From Ctenosaura bakeri (taxonomy: Eukaryota; Chordata; Lepidosauria; Squamata; Iguanidae): a stretch of 64,000 nt of DNA. Position 1 is the first letter of the stretch; each line of letters begins with the position of its first letter. Below are positions 26,701 to 36,822 of this stretch, one piece after another. The notes below the pieces were generated by a model, which worked only from the letters and a program-made list of their open reading frames with translations, did no database searches and was not told the origin of the DNA. The DNA lies in contig CAOLHI010002555.1 in NCBI GenBank assembly GCA_948474755.1, forward strand, positions 62,001-126,000, in the 5' to 3' direction. Position numbers and translations under genes: made by a program.

Positions 26701-27079
26701 ATTTGAGAAAAGTGCTCCCTGATGAGAAAATACATAAAATGGTGAAGAACTTTGCTCTGTGGCAATACGATGGTACAAAATAGATTTGGACTGAATAAAG
26801 CAAAGAGAATAATTTAGGAAAACACCGTTGGCAGATATTGATTTGGGAGATGTTCTTCTATCATCTTCTGTTGCATTGTATCTTTGGCAGAACATCAAAA
26901 GCTGAAGCAATGGAGACAAGTAGAGATTATGTCATCTGAAGTAGTATTCATTATTCCATTAATTTTATGCACAATCCTTCCTTAAAGTGAATTGCTAGGA
27001 TCCAGGATAATATGTTTCTGTCTAATTCAGTTATACTCATGACTAAAATTCTAAGAATATTGTTAACAAGTAAATCCAT

Positions 27080-27575
27080 CCATCCTTTGCTTTACATCCA
27101 GCCTGTTTTCCCAGACTGGAAACTCAAAACAGGTCACAGAAGACAGAAAATTACAATTAAAAAATGTAATTAAAACATACAAAACTGAGATTACAGCAAT
27201 ATTAAATAGCAACAAAATGAAAAGCATTTCACATCTTACTTTAAAACAAAAATTAAAAACAATGCAAAACCATAAAAAATCCTCTTGCTAAGAATCAGTT
27301 CCCAAAGGTTTAAGGAAAAGGATGTGTTTTCACCTGCCTCTGAAAAGGTAACAGAGAAGGAGCCATCTTAGCTTTCCTAGGGAGGGACCTCCAAAGTGTG
27401 GAAGCAGCCACGGAGAAAGACTTCTCCTGCATTTCTGCCAATTGTGCCTGAAAAGGTACTGGCATAAAAAAAAGTTCCTCTCCTGTAAATGTATTGATTA
27501 GAGAGATGCATATGGCAAGACATGGCCTTTCAAATAGCCTGGGTGTGAGCCACAATAACTATTGTTGGAGATATT
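27080..27575 (-). mobile_element. Non-LTR retrotransposon 3' end (L2/CR1 group)
   Basis: On the minus strand an open frame (27555-27310) ends with SFSVAASTLWRSLPRKAKM and a VKTHPF tail. This is the C-terminal signature (FSVAAPxLWNSLP...) seen after reverse transcriptase in many L2/CR1-type LINEs. The 3' untranslated part continues to about 27080. It is 5'-truncated, and only about 45 codons look like the real ORF end. The clade is uncertain. Confidence 0.6.
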
Positions 27576-27583
27576 TAATGCTG

Positions 27584-28215
27584 GGGGTCTTTCTGCATTT
27601 CACTCTTATAGTGCTGTTATTCCACTTTGAACATACTGTGTGTGGGGTGGGGAGAAGAATTCTGGGGTTTATAGTTTACTGAGGCCAAAGAGCTTTCTGA
27701 GTGGGCCTTTCCCACAACTCAGCTTTTTGTGGAGCTTGGGTGCGGGGAATCATGCGAGCAGCTTCTTCCGAGAGGCTCTTGCATCCCGATTTCTTCAGCT
27801 CCACAGCTGCTTCCTGCTCAAGTGAGAGCCCCTTCTCTTCTTTCCACAGTGTAGCCTGGGATTTTCCCAGGCTGTTCTGGGGCAGGAAGCACAAGCGCCG
27901 TGGCTCCAGAGCTCTGCACACACAGCAAGTGCGTGCAAGACCCCAGAATGATACACGATCATGCACCATTTTCAGCTCACAGTTGAAAATGAAATCGTGC
28001 GCAGTCGGCACCTGCCAGCCCCTGGAGTGTCGCACGACTGTGAGTGTGTTGTGTGGACCACTCCTCACGTTCATGTGATGTTCCAGGGGTCCTTTCACAT
28101 TGCAAATGCTGTACAAAAAGGGTTTGAGAATTCTAAATGCCTGTCCCAAAGCTGCAAACCCCAGAATGTTGAAAGAGGAATGATAGCATTATAACAGTGT
28201 AGTGTGCAAATGTCC
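27584..28215. mobile_element. Family A MITE interrupted by a family B MITE
   Basis: The left arm (27584-27703) carries TTTCTGCATTTCACTCTTATAG and the GAATTCTGGGGTTTATAGTTTA core. The right arm (28124-28215) carries CTGCAAACCCCAGAATGTTG and ends AACAGTGTAGTGTGCAAATG. The 420 bp between the arms are a family B element. Rejoining the flanks conceptually restores the uninterrupted family A order seen at 38703, so the B insertion is the younger event. Confidence 0.8.
27704..28123 (+). mobile_element. Family B MITE nested in family A
   Basis: Starts GGCCTTTCCCAC and ends CAAAAAGGGTT, a degenerate terminal inverted repeat. Internal blocks match the 30465 copy: GAGCAGC near the left end, CAGTGTAGCCTGGGATTTTC, GGGGCAGGAAGC and CCAGCCCCTGGA. 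The flanks GTG (left) and TTG (right) are compatible with a mutated 3-bp duplication. The 157-codon minus frame and 125-codon plus frame here are by-products of its GC-rich content. Confidence 0.75.
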
Positions 28216-28361
28216 TGGGTAGTAAATGGAATCTAAATGAAGCTATTCAATGTAACTAAACAGTAGACAGAATTGTTAGGCATTTAAAGTTCAAGGTAAG
28301 TCTAAGTGTGAATACTGCAGACATCGCTACATAACTAAACATTGTTCAAAGTGTTGTTTTA

Positions 28362-28378
28362 TGATTCTATGATTCTAT
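28362..28378 (+). repeat. CR1-like 3' octamer remnant
   Basis: ATGATTCTATGATTCTA, the duplicated 3'-terminal octamer typical of CR1. No body is recognisable upstream. Confidence 0.35.
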
Positions 28379-28460
28379 AAAAGTGCTAAACATACCAGAA
28401 CTACCTGTACTGTCATGTTTATCATTATATAATATTGTATTTAAAATATGCATTAAAGTT

Positions 28461-28480
28461 GACCCTATAAATATATCATT
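28461..28480 (+). repeat. L1 target-site duplication, left copy
   Basis: 20 bp beginning GACCCTATAA, identical to the right copy, directly adjoining the element's poly(A) tail. Confidence 0.92.
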
Positions 28481-29819
28481 TTTTTTATTTTTATTGATTA
28501 TACAGAAAAAAAAGAACAAAAAAAAAAAACACCATGTAATACACATAATAGTGAAACAAAGAAATTTCAACCAAAACAAGCTTACATTATTATTTCTCTC
28601 TAATACCATTACAATCATAAACTTATTCAGCTTATTCTGTATCATACTACTTGTATATTTTTGTTACCTATCTCTAGATCTCATTCTCATTATACTCATT
28701 ATTATTATAATAGTTTCATTCTTAATTCTATATTTTTCCCTTACATTTAATCTATTGCTATTACTAAATATAATCTTATTACTTAACATATCAAACTATC
28801 TCTAAAGGTAAACCCACTCCCCCAAGTCGATTATGTTTCCACTTACTTTTTTTTTGTTTTACAAAAAAAATTAAACAACAGAAATCCAATTTAAACAATA
28901 CACCACATAATTAACAAAAAAAGTGAATAAACCCACCCCCCAGAGCCAACTTTTTATTTAATCCAGTTTCCAAAATTGCCATTCTTCTTGTGAAAGGGTA
29001 GGTTTACCATCTCTTATCAAAACTTTTTCCAAAAATATTTTCCAAATTTCTTCAAAGTCATTCCCTTTTACTAAACCTTTCATAAATCTATTTCTACAAG
29101 TTAATTTATCATTAATTGCAATTTTCCACACTTCTTTATACCATTCCTCTATTTGAAGGAATAGATTTGTTTTCCATTTTTTTGCTATTATTAACCTCGC
29201 TGCAGTTAACAAATTTGTTATTAATTCCTTCATCACCTGGGTACACTCAACCTTATTATATATAGACAACAACCCTATATTTAGACATATTGGTATCTCA
29301 ACTCCTATTATCTCTTTTATCTCTTTAAAACCTTTTGCCAAAATTCCATTATCTTATTACAATTCCACCACATATGCATATATGTACCAATTTCTTGACA
29401 TCCTCTCCAGCATAATCTTGAATATTTCTCATCTATCTGATTTAGTTTTACTGGAGTCAAATACCATTTCCAAACTATTTTATAATAGTTCTCTTTTATT
29501 CTTATCGATAATTTTTTAAAATGATGTTGTTTCCAAATTTTTCTCCATTCTTGTATATCTATATTTTGTGATGTCTCTTCCTCCCACCTTTTTCTAAGAT
29601 AATCCTCTTCTTGTTCTTTTACCAATATTTTATATATTTCACTTGTAATACCCTTTAATATTTCATTTTCTTGCATATTTTCTCTTTGAATAATAATTTG
29701 TTCAAATTTAGTATATTCTTTAAAATCTTTAACATATTTTTTCATACTCTTTGTCCATTGCTCTAACTGTATGTAATTTAACCAAGATCTCTCTTTCATT
29801 CTACCTTTATTAATCATTA
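28481..29819 (-). mobile_element. 5'-truncated L1 LINE with perfect target duplication
   Basis: The 20-bp sequence GACCCTATAAATATATCATT lies directly outside both ends (28461-28480 and 29820-29839). In sense (minus) direction the element runs from 29819 to a poly(A) tail seen as T8 at 28479-28486. It contains the C-terminal part of L1 ORF2 and about 480 bp of 3' untranslated region rich in A and T. Perfect duplications and readable ORF2 pieces suggest a comparatively recent insertion made by target-primed reverse transcription and truncated at the 5' end. Confidence 0.9.
28958..29817 (-). pseudogene. L1 ORF2 C-terminal fragment, frameshifted
   Basis: Two overlapping minus-strand frames make up one broken protein. 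The first (29817-29317, 166 codons) includes YKIVWKWYLTPVKLNQI and then a Cys/His-containing segment (CWRGCQEIGTYMHMWWNC), typical of the region after reverse transcriptase in L1 ORF2. The second (29341-28958, 127 codons) continues with KGFKEIKEIIGVEIPI and ends in WQFWKLD. The two are offset by a single-frame shift near 29320-29340. There is no endonuclease or reverse transcriptase, because the 5' truncation removed them. In intact L1 this region contributes to RNA binding and target-primed reverse transcription; here it cannot be functional. Confidence 0.85.
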
Positions 29820-29839
29820 GACCCTATAAATATATCATT
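29820..29839 (+). repeat. L1 target-site duplication, right copy
   Basis: Identical to 28461-28480. The flanking bases differ on both sides, so the duplication is exactly 20 bp. Confidence 0.92.
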
Positions 29840-30438
29840 AAACTAGCAGTGAGCTTTGTTATTATAGATCTTGTAGAAACACTTTAGCCTGGTGTCAAGA
29901 TCAGTAGCTGCACTGGTCCAGTTTCTGATTGGTAAGTGAACACTTCTATAAATCTCATTGATTCAACAGACTGTTTCTATTTTAGTTGGGACTAGTCATT
30001 GGATCTAGGCTTTAGCCACAAAGTTTCAGATTAGGGAAATTAGCCAAATCAGTTTTGGTTCTACTTCCATACATTTGTAAAAGAACTAACCAATGAGAGA
30101 TTCAAAGGAAATTAAGTACAAAACACTTTGGGAAAAATACTTTTAAAAAATGTACAAACAAGGAAGTGTACACCAATGCTTTTATTAGGAGAAAGTTTTT
30201 TTTCCCAAAAAACCCAGTAAGTGTCACACAGACCTTGCACTTCTCACCTATAAATTTTGTTATACCCACATATTAATATAAACACAAGCCTGTGCAAACT
30301 TGTATTAGAAGAAATAAGAAAGTTGTCAAAACTGAAATCTCTCTGTAGGCTTTGGGTTCCATTTAAGAGTAAGCAGCTTGCATGTCTCTGAGTGACAGGA
30401 TTCAATGATTTTGATAGCTTCTTTAAAGTTCTGACTAA
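29840..30438. other. AT-rich DNA, no gene recognised
   Basis: Nothing assignable between the L1 duplication and the next MITE nest. Confidence 0.55.
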
Positions 30439-31041
30439 GGTCATTTCTGCACTACGCTCTTATAGGCCCTTTCCGCACCTTACCTTTTTTCCAGTGCTGG
30501 GGTGTGGGGATTGCATGAGCAGCCTCCGGTGAGAAGCTCTTGTGCCCCTGCTGCTTGAGCTCCGCACGAACTGCCTGCTTGCATGAGAGCCCCACCTCTT
30601 CCTTCTGCAGTGCAGCCTGGGAGTTTCCCAGGCTGTGCTGGGGTAGGAAGCGCGACCAGCATGGCTCTGGAGGCTCCGCATGCCAGGTAAGTGTGCACCG
30701 GGCCTGGGAGCAATGGATGATCTTGCACCATCTTCGGCTTCCAAACAAAAATGAAAATGCGTGTGATCGGTGTTTGCCAGCCCCTGGAATATCATGTGAT
30801 TGTGAGTGTTTCATGCAGATCACTCCTCTCAATTTTGTGACACTCCAGGCACCCTTTCACATGGCAAATGTCATGCAGAAAGGGCCATACTGCTATTATT
30901 CCACTTTCAACATCCTATGGAATCCTGGGGCTTGCAGTTTAGCCAGACAGCTCTTTGGCTTTAGTAAACTAAAACCCCAGAATTCCACAGGATGTTGAAA
31001 GTGGAATAATAGCACTATAACAATGTAGTGTGGAAATGGCC
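30439..31041. mobile_element. Family A MITE interrupted by a family B MITE
   Basis: The left end GGTCATTTCTGCACTACGC continues to TATA at 30464. The remainder starts at 30887 with ATACTGCTATTATTCCAC and ends ATGTAGTGTGGAAATGGCC. The two arms around TTTGGCTTTAG form the family's long palindrome. A family B element occupies 30465-30886. Confidence 0.85.
30465..30886 (+). mobile_element. Family B MITE with ATA target duplication
   Basis: The terminal inverted repeats are GGCCCTTTCCGC and, reading inward from the right, GGCCCTTTCTGC, with one mismatch in 12. ATA occurs on both sides (30462-30464 and 30887-30889). Length is 422 bp. The interior is GC-rich with a small palindrome (CCTGGGAGTTTCCCAGG). 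It has no transposase and is non-autonomous. This is the best-defined copy, and I use it as the family reference. Confidence 0.85.
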
Positions 31042-31164
31042 TGAGTCTCATATTTGGCAGAATTATGAATTCAGAGGTTACTTATCAGATTTTCTCGTTG
31101 CTGTTTATCTGAAGTCATTCACATTAATTTTTTAAGGAAGTTTGTAAGCCCTATCAGAGAGCAC

Positions 31165-31214
31165 CCCTGGGGTTTGCAGTTTAGGAAAGGGCAAGAAAAT
31201 AGTGTGGAAATGGA
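31165..31214. repeat. Family A MITE right-end fragment
   Basis: CCCTGGGGTTTGCAGTTTAG followed shortly by ATAGTGTGGAAATGG, a shortened and diverged end of the palindromic MITE. Confidence 0.45.
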
Positions 31215-33086
31215 TTAAGACTCAGGGCATCTCTACTGCCTAACTGATATAAAAGCCACTGGCTACCACTGAGTGGAAATAAGCCTTTCCAGAAATCACA
31301 GCTGAGGATAATGTTGAGGAATAAAAATGTTCAAATAAGTTCTCTGGATTTTGATATTTGGAAAATGCATACATAGTTGTTCTATGAAAAAGGTGATATT
31401 ATCACCTAACAACAGCAAGAAAAAAAGAAAGAAAAAAAAGGCATATAAAACATATGTAAAAATGTTTGTGTGGGGAATCACACTAAATATGAGGGAAATA
31501 TTTCAGAAATTTGGATTATTCACTGCTATTTTATAGAGATTCATTTAAAAATCAAATAAACCCAATAACATATTGCTTGTATTCCTATACACACTTACCT
31601 AGAAGTAACTCTCATTGACTTCAAAGAGACTTACTTCTGAGTAGGGATCTGTGAATAGTATTATTTTATACCTAACTTTTTGGAAACATTGAGAAACATA
31701 TTGCTTATCCATTTAATTCTACAGAGCTACCTCAGTCATCCTTGTTTTGGAAGATGTGTACCCTAGAATCAAAGACAAAGATTTGTTTTACTTATCGAAT
31801 AAAAACATTTCTTGGCTTTCATTTCTCGCTTCATTTTTCAAAATGAAAACATCAAAAAATAAAGAAAGAAAATAGAAATGAGAGGATGAGATTATTTTTC
31901 TTTCCTCTAATTAGTTAAGGATATCAGTAGATGCTTTAACTTCACACAAACAAATGTCTTAGAAAGAAGTATTTTTTTTTAATTTGAGAAGTTTATATTT
32001 AAAACCTACAGAATAACAAAGTAATAAGTGAGGTGCAGAAGCAGCAGAGAATATGTACATTCCTTAAGAGTTATCCATGAGCATATACCTTAAAACAGTA
32101 CATATTGTATAATTTCCTTTTGTATGTACAAAATAACCCTAAACTTCTGAAGTCTAGAATAAGTTTCATCCTACCACAAGGATACCATCCGCACAGGTGA
32201 TAAGACACATTGTTTCATTTTGGACCCTAAAGTCTCATGCTTCCTGAAATTGGTACTCAATCAGAGAGGGGTTTCCTGTGTCCATGGCAGTCTGTGACGG
32301 CAGCACCTGTAACAACAAGTCTGGGAAGAGAACTTTTAACATCACTGATCCTCCACCATCTCTAAATATTTCCTTCTTTCCAAAGTTACAAAAATTACAA
32401 TACAAACTTTCTAAAATAGACCTGAAAGGCTGAAGAAAAGATCAAGTACAGAGTTCAGGATTTAGATGTCTCATTTCTATTATCTATTTTCAAATGTGAA
32501 CCAATCTGAAACCTTTTTCCAAAAAATAGTACATGGATAACTTTAAGAAGGAAAGAAGGAGAGAGAGATTGATTGAGGACTGCCTGTTGGACACCCAAAC
32601 TCCACCAAAGCTCCAAGACTATGATTCTGAATGTCTGAAACTTTTTTGTATCTAATGATCCTGAAGTTGTGCTTTTTGCAATTGTTTGGTACTAGAAATA
32701 CAGAGTGGTTAGGCCACTAGTTGAGAGACACTAAGTTTCTAAGAATGGTCCCCTGACTGTGCAAAGTAAAGATCCCCTCAAGAGGAAAAAGCCTTAAAGT
32801 TGGCTCAAAATGTTTACAGTTTGTTCTGGGAGCTGCCAAGGAACACCTGCAAAATCCACAGTCTGCAGACTCTCCCCATGTAAGGCTGAAGGTCCATTCC
32901 TTCCTGACATACGTTTCCTGATCTCTCTTTCTTGGATATATGCCAGTGTTCATATTTTCCCTGCATTGGGAGGGGAAGGCTAATGCCAATGTATAAAATA
33001 GAAAGAGTGGAGTGGATCCAGGATCCTCCTTCGCACTCATTTTGTATTTCTATCTGCAATCCATTCTATTCACACATACTCAAGAA
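31215..33086. other. AT-rich DNA, no gene recognised
   Basis: No assignable repeat or gene. The 107-codon minus frame at 32717-33040 has no motif. Confidence 0.5.
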
Positions 33087-33089
33087 TAA

Positions 33090-33507
33090 GGTTGTTTCTG
33101 CAATCTGTTTTATTGAATCCATCATGTGGGGATCAGGAGGAAGCCTCTACCAGGAGGGGAGCACAACAGAACTGCTCCCCTCCACACAGGCTGCCTGTGG
33201 ACAGGAGGAAGCGTGATGGCTCTGCCCCTTCCTTCCACAGTGCACTTTCCCAGGCTGTGCTGGGAGAGGAAGCACAGCCATTGTGCTTCCTCACATTCTT
33301 CATAACAAGTAAGTAAAGAAGAGAGGTAGGAGGACTGCGCAATCATGGTTCATTAACAGGAGAAACCTGTCAATGATTTATTCCACGATTGCAATGGGTG
33401 GATATGGGATTGCAACAGGATCACAACAATATAATGTAGAACCATCATTATGATCCCATCACTATCCGATCACCATGGTGGGTTGAGGACAGGGTGCGCA
33501 AAGGACC
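33090..33507 (+). mobile_element. Family B MITE with TAA target duplication
   Basis: The left end is GGTTGTTTCTGC, and the right end CGCAAAGGACC is its approximate inverse. TAA is present on both sides (33087-33089 and 33508-33510). The body shares CCCAGGCTGTGCTGGGAGAGG and the AATCATGGTTCATTAACAGG segment with the copy at 4409. Confidence 0.72.
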
Positions 33508-33510
33508 TAA

Positions 33511-34580
33511 GCGTCATTGAACTCAACAGTACTATTTATTTTTTTAGTAGATATGTCTAGGATTGTACTCTTCATTAAATTGTTGAATGAACAGTAATTT
33601 TATGGTAAAGATGGGAAACTTTCTGCACAAGTTCAGAGACAACTAGTCCCGAACCCACTTTAGAAAACAGAAACCATCTTGTTTTCAGAAGGAAGATACT
33701 TCTGTAGAGAAATTATTTGTGAAAACAAGGGGAGAAGTTAAAACCTAACCGATGTCAAAGAAAAAGAACAACTGAAGTTAGGAGTTATAAAGTACTAAAC
33801 TATCTCAAAGAATCTGAAAAACTATTTTATATATATGTATTTTTTAAAAAAACAAACAAACTACCTAATTCAACATATAAAATAATCAAATAAATGAAAC
33901 AATACATGAAATATATAGTAAAAAGAACCAGAGTCCTGTGGGGAGACCTCAAGTCCCTTGAAATACAAAAGCTTTTTTGAAGACAATGAATGGAGAAGAA
34001 TTAAATCTTAAAATGATACACAAGTCCTTCAAAAGGCAGGCGACTGTAGTAAACCACTTGATAGGGAAGAACAAAGTTGACTGGTATCTGTTCAATGACA
34101 GTCCACCATTCTTTACAACCAAACACATTTCAACCTTAGATCTTCATCAATGACTGAAGTATTTCCTAGAACTTCTTTATCACAAATGAATCATTCAATA
34201 TAGAAAAAGGAAGCAATCCACAAGTATTCTCAAGCTTTCCCACAGACTATATAAAAATAGTTTTTCAAATTCTTTGAGATATTATTTATATCATTTTTTA
34301 TTATGAAATACAAACACTACAAATGGCATGAAGCATTTTAGAAGTGTTTCTTGAACATAATAACCACTATTTACAAGATAAATAGATATTTCTGAGGAAC
34401 TCCAACTAAAAAGTATTATTTGATAGTGTCTCTTGCTTCCAGTATTCCCATTGTTATTGCAACTTAGTACACAGTATTATATATAATCATATAATCATAT
34501 AATTAACATTTAATATCACATAAGCATGGTTATTGCTTTGAGATGGTTAGTGCACTGTATGATAATTTCAGTCATGGGTT
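33511..34580. other. AT-rich DNA, no gene recognised
   Basis: Nothing assignable. Confidence 0.5.
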
Positions 34581-35106
34581 ATAGTTCATAGAATCATAGA
34601 AGAATTTGAAGAAATCACAAGGACCATCTGATCCAACAACCTGACATGCAAGAATACATAATCAAAGTACATGTCACATACAGCCACCCAGCCAGCGTTT
34701 AAAAATCTTCAGAGAAGGGAAGCCACCACACTTCAAGGCAATGTATTCAAGTGTCAAACTGCTTTTACCATCAGGAAGTTCTTCTTAATGTTCAGGAGGG
34801 ATCTCTTTTCCTGTAGTTTGAAGACATTTCTCTCCTTGTTTCTGGAGCAGCAAAAAACAAGCTTGCTTCATCCTCAAATCATCCCTTCAAATATTTAAAC
34901 ATAGCTATAGTGTCACATCTTTACATTCTTTTCTCCAGGCTGAACATATCCAGGTCTCTAAGCTGTTTCTCAGAGGAAAAGGTTTCCAGACCTTTTACCA
35001 TTTTGGTCACTCTCCTCTGGGAGATTGTCAATATCCTCCTTGAATTACTGTGCCCAGAACTAAACACAGTATTCCAGGTGAGGTCTAAACAAAGCAGAAT
35101 AGAATG

Positions 35107-35686
35107 GGGAAATTTCCAGCCTACAATCTTATAGTGATATTATTCCACTTTCCACATCCTATGGAATTCTGGGGTTTGTCATTTATGGAGGCCAAAGAAC
35201 TTTCGGGCTGAGAATTTTAAATGCCCCTCTCTAAACTTCAAGCTCCAGGATTCCCTAGGATGTTGAAAGTGGAATAATAACACTATGGCCCTTTTTGCAT
35301 GGCATTTTCCATGCGAAAGAGAGCCTGGAGCATCACACGATTGTGAGTAGCAATCTGCACGATGCACCCACAATCGTGTGACACTCCAGGGGCTGGCAAG
35401 CACCGATTACACATTGCTCCTTGGCCCCGTGTGCACTTACCTGGCATTTGGAGCCTCTGGAGCCATGCTGGTCATGCTTCCTGCCCTAGCGCAGCCTGGG
35501 AAATTCCCAGGCTGCACTGCGGAAGGAAGAGGCAGGGCTCTCATGCAAGCAGGCAGCTCATGCGGAGCCAAAGGACTCCAGATGAGAGAGCTTCTCACCA
35601 GAGGCTGCTGGCACAATCCCCACACCCCAGCACCAGAAGAAGGTAAGGTACGGAAAGGGCCTATAATAGTGTACTGCAGAAATGGC
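35107..35686. mobile_element. Family A MITE inside CR1, itself split by family B
   Basis: The left part (35107-35286) holds CTACAATCTTATAGTGATAT, GGAATTCTGGGGTTTGTCAT and the right-arm core AGGATGTTGAAAGTGG. The right part (35662-35686) supplies the last bases, TATAATAGTGTACTGCAG to AAATGGCA. Family B lies between them. The surrounding CR1 sequence is continuous across it. Confidence 0.78.
35287..35661 (-). mobile_element. Family B MITE with TAT target duplication
   Basis: Ends GGCCCTTTTTGC and CGGAAAGGGCC, flanked by TAT on both sides (35284-35286 and 35662-35664). It is in reverse orientation relative to 30465: CACTCCAGGGGCTGGCA lies near its left and CACACCCCAGCAC near its right. Length is 375 bp and it is non-coding. 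The frames of up to 111 codons are incidental. Confidence 0.84.
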
Positions 35687-35926
35687 ATGGTACTATCACT
35701 TCCCTTGACCTAGACACTATACTCCTATTGATGAAGCCTAGAATTCTCTTGACTATTTTAGCTGCTGCATCACAATGCAGACTCATGTTCATGTCTACTA
35801 AGATTCCTAGATTCTTTCACATGTACTGTGGTCAAACCAGGTGTTATCCATCCTATATCTGTTCCTTTCATTCTTTTTCTGCCTAGGTACCTTCTCCCTG
35901 TTGAAATTCATTTTGTTAGCTTTGAT

Positions 35927-36708
35927 CTACCTCTCTAATCTATTAAGGTCATTATGAATTCTGATCCTCTCCTCTGGGCTATTAGCTATCCCTTCTAATT
36001 TGATGTCATCTGCACATTTGATAAGGAAGTCCTCTACTGCCTCCTTGATAAAGATGTGGAATAACACTGGACCCTGTGACACCCCATTAATCACTTCCAG
36101 GATGAAGAGGAGCCATTGGTGAGCATCTTTTAGATTCACTCAGTAAACCAATTACAAACCAGTTACTAACAGTTGCATTTTCTAGCCTGTGTGCACATTT
36201 TACTAGCTTGTGTGCAAAATTATTATGGGACCTTGTCAAAGGCCTTGTTGAAATCAAGATATGCTACATCATTTCCTTTATCTACCAAGCTAGTAATACT
36301 ATCAGACAGAGAGAGAGAAGATTAGTCTGGCATGATTTGTTTTTGAGAAACCTATGTTGACTCTTAGTGATCATGAGATTCCTACGTGCTTACTGACTAT
36401 CTGTTAATGATCTGCTCCTTAATCTTTTCTGGTATTGATGTCAGGCTGATTTGGGAGTATTTGGCTCTTTATTTCCCTTTTTGAAAATGGGAACAATATT
36501 TGTCCTCCTCCGGTGTGTTGGTACTTTTCCTGTTACCCAGGAATTCTCAAAGGTTATTGGCAGTGGTTCTGAGATTACTTCTTCCAATACTTTAAATAAC
36601 TTTGGTTGTAGTTCATCTGGACCTAGAGACTTGAATTCATTTAAAGTATACAGGTATTCCTGTACTATCTCTCTATCTATTGTAACTGAATTATTTTTGA
36701 AATGCTAA
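35927..36708 (-). pseudogene. CR1 ORF2 reverse transcriptase fragment
   Basis: Read on the minus strand from 36708 downward, several frames carry reverse-transcriptase pieces in the correct order. First is a KSLGPDELQP-type segment, then WVTGKVPTHRRRTNIVPIFK (fingers). Next, near 36240-36270, is a YLDFNKAF motif A region whose catalytic Asp follows YL. A motif B remnant GVSQGPVLF follows, and CADDIKLEG with the motif C Asp pair. Stops and frameshifts separate them. The last open piece is 36139-35927 (70 codons), ending in RIRIHNDLNRLER. It is dead, since no continuous frame spans two motifs. Confidence 0.82.
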
Positions 36709-36761
36709 TATTCTGGATTATGCACCTTTCTTTTCTTTTCCTTTTTTTTCTTTTCTGTTGT

Positions 36762-36822
36762 TAACTACAAGCCACTTTGGATATGGCCTTATCATGGAAA
36801 GTGGCATTCGAATAAATATGAA
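36762..36822 (+). repeat. LINE-tail-like fragment
   Basis: ACAAGCCACTTTGGATATGG followed by GTGGCATTCGAATAAAT resembles the 3' end of reptile LINE/SINE tails (AAGCCACTTTGGGTCC...AATAAATAAA). Short and uncertain. Confidence 0.3.

Larger units (their letters stand above)
22817..27079. other. AT-rich DNA, no gene recognised
   Basis: Includes a (TTTC)n run and a tiny CR1 3'-end remnant, listed separately. The segment 25090-25395 is more GC-rich and ends GACATCCTGTGGAAATGG, reminiscent of a family B MITE right end, but I cannot define its left end. Confidence 0.5.
34581..36710 (-). mobile_element. CR1 LINE, 5'-truncated, minus strand, carrying nested MITEs
   Basis: The plus strand shows the reverse complement of CR1. 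The 3' end is at 34581 (CATAGAATCATAGAA), followed by the conserved 3' region (AGGAAGTTCTTCTTAATGTT, CAAATATTTAAACATAGCTA). Then come reverse-transcriptase pieces on the minus strand up to about 36708. CR1 sequence stops near 35106 and resumes near 35690. The interval is a family A MITE that contains a family B MITE. Non-LTR elements of this type insert by target-primed reverse transcription and are usually 5'-truncated, as here. Confidence 0.88.

Noticed and set aside
27676..28149. 157-codon minus-strand frame and 125-codon plus-strand frame
   Set aside because: Both lie inside a family B MITE. The corresponding regions of other copies do not preserve a frame, so they are not genes.
28383..28805. 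140-codon hydrophobic plus-strand frame resembling a membrane protein
   Set aside because: It is the antisense of the A/T-rich 3' end of the L1 copy plus its duplication. The hydrophobicity comes from T-rich codons.
30540..30998. 152-codon plus-strand frame
   Set aside because: It spans the junction of a family B MITE and the family A MITE it is nested in, and so has no evolutionary history as a gene.
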